From an uncultured Bacillota bacterium (GTDB lineage Bacteria > Bacillota_I > Bacilli_A > RF39 > UBA660), in the NCBI GenBank assembly GCA_947165195.1, contig CAMUZJ010000040.1, positions 1 to 10,147 on the forward strand: a DNA stretch of 10,147 nucleotides, in the 5' to 3' direction. Positions 1 to 5,463 of the stretch are shown here, piece after piece. Each line of letters opens with the position of its first letter. Position 1 is the stretch's first letter. The notes beneath the pieces are model-generated. The model was not told the origin of the DNA and searched no databases. It was given only the letters and a program-made list of their open reading frames with translations. A program made the position numbers and the translations under genes.

Positions 1-3
1 GTA

Positions 4-1713
4 TTAAATATATTTATTATAAATAGCTTCTCCATATACATTAGCCATAGCTTGTTGATCAGATAGCTTAGATGCTGTATTATTCAAATTATTCATAGCA
101 CTTGCTAAGGCATAACTTTGTTGAGTAGCATAATTTAATTGTCTAGTCGCAGCTTCTGCATAAGATTGTGTTGCATATTGTAAATTTCTACTTTCTTGAA
201 CCATTTGAGCCATCTTGCCTCTCATTTCTTGTCTAAATGCTTCTTCTCTTTGTTCTCTTTCTAATTGTTTTAATTTTTCTTCTTGTTCTTTTTGATATTG
301 TTCTAATTCACTTCTAAGTTTTATTCTAAAATCTTCTATTTCTGCTAAATTTAAGCCACCTTTAGATAGTGCATCATCTACAATAGTAAAGTCTAGTTCA
401 TCATAAGTGTTAATGACTTTGGTATATTCTGGATGAGTATTTAACATTTTTTGGTAACTTGTTTCTATTTCTTGAGCTTTTACTTTATTTTTAGCATTTT
501 GCTTATCAATCTCTAAATTTTCTTGAGCAATTTTTTCCTTATTAGCTTCTACTTCTTGCTTATATTTATCCATATTTTTAATGAAGTCATCTCTTACTTT
601 TTGTAATTCTTTTAGTTTATTTTCACTTTCCGTAATTTTCTTCATTTTGTCTTCTTTACTAATAAAATCTTTCTTGCTAATATACTTTGTCTCTTGTGTA
701 CATACTTTTATAAAAGTTGGAATATAGGCAATAGCGCTTACTATCAAATATGGAAAAGTTGCGAATCCTAACCATAATAGAATTAGTTGAAGATGTGTAA
801 ATTCTGGATTATTCCATTGATCTATTACAAATGCAATTAATATAACGGTTAATATAGCGTGTCCCATTACTATGAAGTAGGTTATTACAAAATCTATTAA
901 AAATTCAAAGGCACTTTCCACTGATTTTGGTATAGCTCTTAGAATATTTAAGAAAACCTTAAGAATATTGGTTCCTACAATATAAGGGGTCGATTGTTGC
1001 TTTGTCTTTTTGATTTGTTCTAGATTTTTTTCTTCTTCTGCAATTTGTTTATTATAGTTTGCTGTTTTATCGTCAAAGTCTTCCACTTCTTTATGAGGAA
1101 TCTCCTTAAGTAATTTTTCTTTTTCTTCTCTCATACTCCTATAATTGATAAAGAATCCTTTATATAATAAATGATTAGTACTTGGTAATACAAGATATGG
1201 ATGTACTTCTGTAAAATCTATTTCTTTTGGTACATCATATTCAAAGTAATATTCTCTCTCTGTCATTAGATTTTCTTTTTCTATGCTACTACCACATAAT
1301 AGTTCTCCTTTATTAAAGAAAACTAAGTTTAGGGAAGCATTTTGTAAAGTATCTTTTCCTTTATTGATTACTTTATAAGCGAGTTTGCGACTGGCTTCGT
1401 CATAACTTTGAAAGCTCCATTCTACTGTATCTAAATAACTTGTTTCCCATTCATGACTTCCAGGTAATAAGTTAACTTCTAATTTATCAAAATCACAGTC
1501 ATTTGGGTATTCATGTCCAAGGCAAATTACACCTTCTCCTGTTATATAGGGAATGATAAAAGAATCATCTGTTTTTACTAAATTTTCTCCTTTATAATAA
1601 TTTAAGGAAATAATATTATTTTTTAAATTGGTTTCTCCTTTTACTTCTAGTTCAATACCTAAAAATAGTTTGTTATTAATTTTTTTATATTTATATTCTC
1701 TTATATTAATCAT
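4..1713 (-). CDS. Unrecognised membrane-hairpin protein with coiled coils, 569 residues
   Basis: I do not recognise this protein. Residues 1-190 are rich in beta strands and contain two stretches that resemble FxLYD-type modules (about 14-82 and 108-175; the second includes LAYKVINKGKDTLQNASLNL), which is a tentative likeness. A charged helical linker follows at 193-240. Two hydrophobic segments at about 269-298 and 306-335 would form a membrane hairpin. Long charged, heptad-like helices at 350-417 and 460-500 are probable coiled coils. The C-terminal 60 residues are rich in Ala, Gln, Asn and Tyr, with YATQSYA and YATQQSYA repeated 15 residues apart. There is no signal peptide, so both ends probably face the cytoplasm. 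AGGAG lies 11 bases before the ATG, slightly far. The gene has its own promoter and sits behind a strong terminator, so it is transcribed alone as far as this window shows. Confidence 0.85.
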   Translation of the reverse strand: MINIREYKYKKINNKLFLGIELEVKGETNLKNNIISLNYYKGENLVKTDDSFIIPYITGEGVICLGHEYPNDCDFDKLEVNLLPGSHEWETSYLDTVEWSFQSYDEASRKLAYKVINKGKDTLQNASLNLVFFNKGELLCGSSIEKENLMTEREYYFEYDVPKEIDFTEVHPYLVLPSTNHLLYKGFFINYRSMREEKEKLLKEIPHKEVEDFDDKTANYNKQIAEEEKNLEQIKKTKQQSTPYIVGTNILKVFLNILRAIPKSVESAFEFLIDFVITYFIVMGHAILTVILIAFVIDQWNNPEFTHLQLILLWLGFATFPYLIVSAIAYIPTFIKVCTQETKYISKKDFISKEDKMKKITESENKLKELQKVRDDFIKNMDKYKQEVEANKEKIAQENLEIDKQNAKNKVKAQEIETSYQKMLNTHPEYTKVINTYDELDFTIVDDALSKGGLNLAEIEDFRIKLRSELEQYQKEQEEKLKQLEREQREEAFRQEMRGKMAQMVQESRNLQYATQSYAEAATRQLNYATQQSYALASAMNNLNNTASKLSDQQAMANVYGEAIYNKYI

Positions 1714-1741
1714 ACTTACTTACACTCCTATTATTGATTTG

Positions 1742-1770
1742 ATTATCGCATAGTTTATAGATAATGTAAA
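1742..1770 (-). promoter_or_regulatory. Promoter of the 569-residue protein gene
   Basis: TTTACA (1765-1770) and GATAAT (1742-1747) are spaced by exactly 17 bases on the minus strand, and TGC directly before the -10 adds an extended -10 contact. The start would fall near 1735, giving a leader of about 20 bases with AGGAG in it. Confidence 0.72.
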
Positions 1771-1780
1771 GTTTTTTTGT

Positions 1781-1811
1781 AAAAGAAAAAGGATTGATTT
1801 TTTCAATCCTT
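1781..1811 (-). terminator. Intrinsic terminator after the second DUF975 gene
   Basis: On the minus strand, arms AAGGATTGA and TCAATCCTT (9 bp, perfect) enclose a five-A loop and are followed by a T-rich tail, TTTCTTTT. The hairpin starts 9 bases after the stop codon. It isolates the DUF975 pair from the downstream gene. Confidence 0.88.
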
Positions 1812-1820
1812 ATAAGCTTT

Positions 1821-2465
1821 TTACTCTTCTATTCTTGCTTTTTCTTGTAGTTTATCATAGTAAATAACAAATGCTATCATTATATATGGAACTAACCAAA
1901 TTAGTAAGATTCCAAGGGTAAATATGGATAAGATTGCCCATCCTAAGAAACTTAATATAAATACAAAGTAATCCCATTTATAGCCTTTCATCATTTTTCT
2001 AGATGCAGGTAATGAATCACTACCTTCCGTATCTTTATCGATGATTAAGAATGAAGTCATAGCATAAGCTAATGACATAATGATACCAGGGAGGATAAAT
2101 AACAAGGTACAGAAGAATACAATAATGTATGTTAAGATTCCTGCTATTAAAAGATCTAACCATTTTTTCTTGATAGTTTCTAAAATTGTTTTTGCTTCTA
2201 ATTTACCATTTCTAACAAAATCTAGTATATATTTGTAATAACCACCACTAATAATTCCAAGTAAAAGTGTAACTACTATATTTAGAAGATATTCTATTGA
2301 TGATACACTGGTAATAGTATTATTAACTGATGTAGAATCAGTTGAAATTGGTTCAATAGGGATTAAAATATATAAGAAAAAAATGATTAATAGAGGCCAC
2401 CAAATACTCCACATATTTCCTTTTATTTTTTGTTTAGCTATTTTTTTAATTTCACTTCTATTCAT
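1821..2465 (-). CDS. DUF975 family membrane protein, second copy
   Basis: This 214-residue paralogue of the upstream gene has the same architecture: MNRSEIKKIAKQKIKGNMW, then about six membrane helices, with ILPGIIMSLAYAMTSFLIID (124-143), SDSLPASRKMMKGYKWDYF (149-167) and LSFLGWAIL (171-179) before LIWLVPYIMIAFVIYYDKL (188-206). From about residue 73 to the end the two proteins are largely identical. The polar stretch at 37-58 differs completely in sequence and is shorter here. The ribosome binding site and start context, AAGGAGTAGTAGATATG, are also almost the same. The gene is flanked by its own promoter and a strong terminator. Function is unknown. The pair may form a hetero-oligomer or be expressed separately; the sequence does not decide. 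Confidence 0.88.
   Translation of the reverse strand: MNRSEIKKIAKQKIKGNMWSIWWPLLIIFFLYILIPIEPISTDSTSVNNTITSVSSIEYLLNIVVTLLLGIISGGYYKYILDFVRNGKLEAKTILETIKKKWLDLLIAGILTYIIVFFCTLLFILPGIIMSLAYAMTSFLIIDKDTEGSDSLPASRKMMKGYKWDYFVFILSFLGWAILSIFTLGILLIWLVPYIMIAFVIYYDKLQEKARIEE
1981..2070. repeat. Near-identical DUF975 core block, copy A
   Basis: These 90 bases match 2745-2834 with only three differences, two of them silent and one changing Glu to Lys. The block encodes the loop SLPASRKMMKGYKW and the adjoining helix. Conservation here is much higher than in the regions on either side. Confidence 0.9.
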
Positions 2466-2482
2466 ATCTACTACTCCTTTCT
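2434..2482. repeat. Duplicated block at the DUF975 start, copy A
   Basis: These 49 bases match 3219-3267 with three differences. The block covers the first nine or so codons, the ATG and the ribosome binding site. The similarity stops at the upstream edge of the ribosome binding site, so the promoters are not part of the shared segment. Confidence 0.85.
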
Positions 2483-2493
2483 GAATACGCTAT

Positions 2494-2522
2494 ATTATAT
2501 ATAATAAAAGTTAAAAAAGCAA
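2494..2522 (-). promoter_or_regulatory. Probable promoter of the second DUF975 gene
   Basis: A perfect TATAAT lies at 2494-2499 and TTGCTT, a partial -35 match, lies 17 bases upstream at 2517-2522 on the minus strand. The surrounding DNA is a run of A and T with several overlapping TATA-like hexamers, so the exact -10 is uncertain. It is placed sensibly between the preceding terminator and the ribosome binding site. Confidence 0.5.
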
Positions 2523-2540
2523 ATTATTTTTAGCTAAATC

Positions 2541-2573
2541 AAAAAAACAGCCAAATGTTTAATACATTGACTG
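2541..2573 (-). terminator. Intrinsic terminator after the first DUF975 gene
   Basis: On the minus strand CAGTCAATGT pairs with ACATTTGGCTG around the loop ATTAA, with one bulged base and one G-T wobble, and seven T residues follow. It begins 11 bases after the stop codon. With its U tail and stable hairpin it is a standard intrinsic terminator, so the second DUF975 gene needs its own promoter. Confidence 0.8.
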
Positions 2574-2584
2574 TTATAAAGTAT

Positions 2585-3250
2585 TTATTCGTCTTTTCTT
2601 GCTTTTTCTTGTAGTTTGTCATAGTAAATAGTAAAGGCTATTATCATATATGGAACTAGCCATACTAATAGAATAAATAATGTAAATGGTGTTAAGATTA
2701 TCCATCCTAAAAAGCTTAAGCAGAATACAAATAAGTCCCATTTATAGCCTTTCATCATTTTTCTAGATGCTGGTAATGAATCACTACCTTTCGTATCTTT
2801 ATCAATGATTAAGAATGAAGTCATAGCATAAGCTAGTGCCATAATAATACCTGGAATAACAAATAATAAGGTACAGAAGAATACAATAATGTATGTTAAG
2901 ATTCCTGATATTAAAAGATCTAGCCATTTTGCTTTGATAGTTTCTATGACAGTTTGTGTATCAAATTTACCAGTTCTAACAAAGTCTAGTATGTATTTGC
3001 AATAACCACCATAAATTATTCCAAATAGAATTGCTATTACACCACTACTAAGGTAATTGGTTGGTGTTACGCTTATATTAATAGCTGCGTTGATTGATTC
3101 TATACCATCAATATCTACATCAGGGGTTGGGCTAAAAATTCCTGATACTATTCCATTTAAGAATAGAATAATTAATAATGGCCACCAAATATTCCACATA
3201 TTCCCTTTAAGCTTTCCTTTAGCTATACTTTTAATTTCACTTCTATTCAT
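2585..3250 (-). CDS. DUF975 family membrane protein, first copy
   Basis: This 221-residue polytopic membrane protein matches the DUF975 pattern: a polar start MNRSEIKSIAKGKLKGNMW, then about six hydrophobic helices, with VIPGIIMALAYAMTSFLIID (131-150), the loop SDSLPASRKMMKGYKWDLF (156-174) and LSFLGWIIL with LVWLVPYMIIAFTIYYDKL near the end. The helices lie roughly at 19-39, 66-82, 109-130, 131-150, 172-192 and 193-210. A polar stretch at 40-66, probably outside the membrane, separates the first two. Family function is not established; a role in membrane or envelope physiology is only a guess. The gene has its own promoter and terminator. The next gene is a close paralogue. AAGGAG lies 8 bases before the ATG. 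Confidence 0.88.
   Translation of the reverse strand: MNRSEIKSIAKGKLKGNMWNIWWPLLIILFLNGIVSGIFSPTPDVDIDGIESINAAINISVTPTNYLSSGVIAILFGIIYGGYCKYILDFVRTGKFDTQTVIETIKAKWLDLLISGILTYIIVFFCTLLFVIPGIIMALAYAMTSFLIIDKDTKGSDSLPASRKMMKGYKWDLFVFCLSFLGWIILTPFTLFILLVWLVPYMIIAFTIYYDKLQEKARKDE
2745..2834. repeat. Near-identical DUF975 core block, copy B
   Basis: Partner of 1981-2070 at a distance of 764 bases in the same orientation, with three differences in 90 bases. Confidence 0.9.
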
Positions 3251-3267
3251 GTCTACTACTCCTTTCT
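3219..3267. repeat. Duplicated block at the DUF975 start, copy B
   Basis: Partner of 2434-2482, with three differences in 49 bases. It includes the ribosome binding site of the first DUF975 gene, and the match ends where transcription is predicted to begin. Confidence 0.85.
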
Positions 3268-3273
3268 AGCTTA

Positions 3274-3302
3274 ATTATATGATGAAAAGAAGCAAAAATC
3301 AA
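3274..3302 (-). promoter_or_regulatory. Promoter of the first DUF975 gene
   Basis: TTGATT (3297-3302) and a perfect TATAAT (3274-3279) are separated by exactly 17 bases on the minus strand. The start would fall near 3267, directly before the ribosome binding site AAGGAG. The -35 hexamer lies in the loop of the preceding terminator and the spacer is its 3' arm. Confidence 0.7.
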
Positions 3303-3322
3303 TTGTATCTTTGCTTCTTTTC
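3284..3322 (-). terminator. Large inverted repeat terminating the mutS-xseB operon
   Basis: Perfect 13-base arms, GAAAAGAAGCAAA and TTTGCTTCTTTTC, are separated by a 13-base loop. The hairpin starts 6 bases after the xseB stop. In minus-strand RNA the 3' arm ends in CUUCUUUUC, so the outer A/U-rich part can act as the U tract paired to an A tract, as in many intrinsic terminators. A long U run beyond the arm is missing, so strength is uncertain. The loop and the 3' arm overlap the promoter of the next gene. Confidence 0.6.
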
Positions 3323-3328
3323 CTTATA

Positions 3329-3559
3329 TTATTCTTCTACTTTAAAGTCTGCTTCTTCTCCGTCTTTATTGACAAGCTTTGTAATGGCTTCTTCAGCGTT
3401 TTTTAGCTTTTCATCACAGATATTTGCTAGTTTCATTGCTTCAGTAAACTCCCCTATTGCATCATCTAGTGGTACTTCTCCACTTTCTAGTTTTTTTACA
3501 ATACTTTCTAATTTTTCTAAGTTTTCTTCAAAACTTAATTCTTTCTTTTCATTTGCCAT
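3329..3559 (-). CDS. xseB: Exonuclease VII small subunit XseB
   Basis: XseB is the small helical subunit of exonuclease VII; in Escherichia coli about six copies bind each XseA along its extended helical region. The 76-residue protein matches the family throughout residues 9-63: LSFEENLEKLESIVKKLESG, then VPLDDAIGEFTEAM and a second helix through AEEAITKLV. These are the two antiparallel helices of the fold. The tail after residue 64 is acidic and low in complexity, as is common. AGGAGG precedes the ATG by 10 bases. The gene is translated directly after xseA and ends the operon, since an inverted repeat begins 6 bases past its stop. The isoprenoid gene ispA, which follows xseB in many bacteria, is absent. 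Confidence 0.95.
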   Translation of the reverse strand: MANEKKELSFEENLEKLESIVKKLESGEVPLDDAIGEFTEAMKLANICDEKLKNAEEAITKLVNKDGEEADFKVEE

Positions 3560-3584
3560 AATACTTTTTCCTCCTATTTATTAT

Positions 3585-4973
3585 TTATAATGCTTCTACT
3601 TTGATAGAACCATCTTTTAATTCTATTTCTAATTTATCTTTTTTCTTAATATCTTTGATACTTGTAATTACTTTGTCTTCTTTTTTTACGATTCCAAATC
3701 CTCTTTCGATTGTTTTTAAGGGACTTAGTGGTTCTAGTTTGGATATTAAGTTTAGTAATTTATTCGATTTTTTATCAAGTAATTTGTAAGGGTCAGTTAA
3801 TATGTAAGAGCTTTTTATTTTTAAAAGTTCTCTTTCTTTTATATTGACAATATTTTTAAGACTGTATTCTAATCTATTCGTTAAGTCGTTTAATTCTACT
3901 TTTCTATCTTTATAGATGGATTCTGGATTTGTAAAAATGTAACTACTTTTCATTTCTTTTAGTAGATTCCTATATTTGGTTATATTGCTTGTCATTGAAA
4001 AGTTCAATCTGTCAAGTAAACTATCAAAGTACATTTCTTTAGTTTGATAGATACTCATTGGATTTGTTAATATGTACACATTCTTTACACTGTCAAGTTT
4101 TTGTCTATATTTTGCAATATCATTGTAAATAGCTTTGTTAAGTCGTATTTTTAATTGATTTAAGTAGTTTTGTACATCTCCTATTTGTGGAACAGCCATT
4201 TCTGCGGCTCCTGTTGGGGTAGGTGCACGTAGGTCTGCAACGAAGTCTGCTATCGTAAAGTCTATTTCGTGTCCTACGGCACTTATTATTGGAACGAAAG
4301 ATTGGTATATGGCTCTTGCTACAATTTCTTCATTGAATGGCCAGAGGTCCTCAATCGAACCTCCTCCTCTACCGACAATTAAAGTATCTAAGTTGTAATT
4401 TTGGGCTCTTTCAATTTGATGTACTATATCCTCTTTAGCCATTTCTCCTTGTACTAAAGAAGGAAACAGGATTATTTCACATAGTGGCCATCTTCTCTTA
4501 ATAGTTGAAATGATATCTTTAATGGCCGCTCCTGTTGGGGCAGTAACGACTCCTATTCTTTTTGGAATTTTTGGAATAGGCTTCTTTATCGTAGGATCAA
4601 ATAGTCCTTCTAATTCTAGCTTTTTCTTTAATTGTTCAAAAGCTATATATAGGTTTCCTACTCCATCTTCTAACATGTCATTTACATAGATTTGGTATCC
4701 ACCGTTTGCTTCAAATACACTGATTTTTCCGGTTACTAGTACTTTCATACCATCTTGTGGCGTAAATTTAATGTTTTTGGTACTAGATGCAAACATCACG
4801 GCATTAATCCTTGAGCCTTCATCTTTTAAGGTAAAGTAGAAATGCCCTCTTGTATGAGCTTTAAAGTTAGAGATTTCTCCTTTTAAAAAGACTTCATTTA
4901 GATGAATATCATTATCTATTTTATATTTAATATATCTTGTAAGTTGTGTTACGGTAATATATTTATCTTGCAT
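3585..4973 (-). CDS. xseA: Exonuclease VII large subunit XseA
   Basis: XseA is the catalytic subunit of exonuclease VII, which degrades single-stranded DNA from both ends into short oligonucleotides together with many copies of XseB. The 462-residue protein has an N-terminal OB-fold (about 5-100, with GEISNFKAHTRGHFYFTLKD at 32-51), then the catalytic domain with GRGGGSIEDLWPFNEE (201-216) and SAVGHEIDFTIADFVADLRA (231-250). The long helical region that recruits XseB follows, and the C-terminal LSPLKTIERGFGIV (416-429) is typical. The helical region contains three copies of a motif like SYI(L/F)TNPxSIY spaced exactly 45 residues apart. The ATG at 4973 has GGAGG 5 bases upstream. An in-frame TTG at 4985 overlaps that site and is rejected. 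xseB follows after 25 bases. Confidence 0.97.
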   Translation of the reverse strand: MQDKYITVTQLTRYIKYKIDNDIHLNEVFLKGEISNFKAHTRGHFYFTLKDEGSRINAVMFASSTKNIKFTPQDGMKVLVTGKISVFEANGGYQIYVNDMLEDGVGNLYIAFEQLKKKLELEGLFDPTIKKPIPKIPKRIGVVTAPTGAAIKDIISTIKRRWPLCEIILFPSLVQGEMAKEDIVHQIERAQNYNLDTLIVGRGGGSIEDLWPFNEEIVARAIYQSFVPIISAVGHEIDFTIADFVADLRAPTPTGAAEMAVPQIGDVQNYLNQLKIRLNKAIYNDIAKYRQKLDSVKNVYILTNPMSIYQTKEMYFDSLLDRLNFSMTSNITKYRNLLKEMKSSYIFTNPESIYKDRKVELNDLTNRLEYSLKNIVNIKERELLKIKSSYILTDPYKLLDKKSNKLLNLISKLEPLSPLKTIERGFGIVKKEDKVITSIKDIKKKDKLEIELKDGSIKVEAL

Positions 4974-4983
4974 AATATCCTCC

Positions 4984-5016
4984 AAAAAAAGAAATAAGTA
5001 CGAAAGTAATTATTTC
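4984..5016 (-). terminator. Terminator-like hairpin between nusB and xseA
   Basis: On the minus strand, arms GAAATAA and TTATTTC (7 bp, perfect) enclose a mismatch and an inner TAC/GTA stem with a TTTC loop. The hairpin is followed immediately by seven T residues (4990-4984). The nusB stop codon is inside the upstream arm, and the T run abuts the xseA ribosome binding site GGAGG. The stem has few G-C pairs, so it would be at most a partial terminator or attenuator. xseA has no obvious promoter of its own, so read-through is expected. Confidence 0.45.
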
Positions 5017-5411
5017 TCCTCATCATGATATATTTTATCTAAAACGCCATTTATCATTTTAGTAACTGCTTCATCGGAATATTTTTTTGATAATTCGATT
5101 GCTTCATTAATAGCTACTACACTTGGAGTTTCTGTATACATAAGTTCATAGATTCCTAAAGAGATAATGGCTTGATCTACTTTATTTAAACGATCCATTG
5201 TCCAGTCTGTTAAATATTTATTCGCTAATTCATAAATTCTTGTTTTATTTTCTAAAATTCCTTTAATACTTTCTTCTACAAAGTCATTTTGTATTTCTAA
5301 TTGCTCTTTAATTAACTCTTCTATATCATATTCTAGTTTTGTCTCTTCTAAAAGATTGATTTGATACAAAACTTTCATAATAATTTCTCTAAGTTCACTT
5401 CTGTTCTTCAT
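5010..5411 (-). CDS. nusB: Transcription antitermination factor NusB
   Basis: NusB forms a complex with NusE (ribosomal protein S10) that binds boxA RNA and prevents early termination in rRNA operons. The 133-residue all-helical protein has the family pattern: an N-terminal MKNRSELREIIMKVLYQ, then DWTMDRLNKVDQAIISLGIYEL (69-90), VVAINEAIELSKKYSDE (98-114) and NGVLDKIY (121-128). The ATG at 5411 is chosen because AGGTGG lies 8 bases upstream. A GTG four codons earlier, at 5423, falls inside that ribosome binding site and is not a credible start. The gene follows mutS closely, with no terminator between, and precedes xseA by 36 bases; a hairpin lies in that second gap. In Firmicutes nusB is commonly next to xseAB, often with folD between, which is missing here. 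Confidence 0.95.
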   Translation of the reverse strand: MKNRSELREIIMKVLYQINLLEETKLEYDIEELIKEQLEIQNDFVEESIKGILENKTRIYELANKYLTDWTMDRLNKVDQAIISLGIYELMYTETPSVVAINEAIELSKKYSDEAVTKMINGVLDKIYHDEEK

Positions 5412-5463
5412 TTCAATCACCACCTACATTTTAGCATATTTTCTTTGTATTTTAAAGCTTAAT

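Noticed and set aside
3279..3590. Plus-strand open frame of 103 codons over xseB
   Set aside because: It is an antisense shadow of xseB, rich in Ser and Phe, with no ribosome binding site. The other plus-strand frames over mutS, xseA, DUF975 and the NTPase are of the same kind.
4974..4985. TTG start for xseA four codons upstream
   Set aside because: It overlaps the GGAGG site placed 5 bases before the ATG at 4973.
5412..5423. GTG start for nusB four codons upstream
   Set aside because: The GTG lies inside the AGGTGG ribosome binding site that serves the ATG at 5411.
5428..5456. Possible nusB promoter with TTTAAA, 17 bases, then an extended -10 TGCTAAAAT
   Set aside because: The start would fall within the nusB ribosome binding site, leaving no usable leader; the gene is better explained by read-through from mutS.
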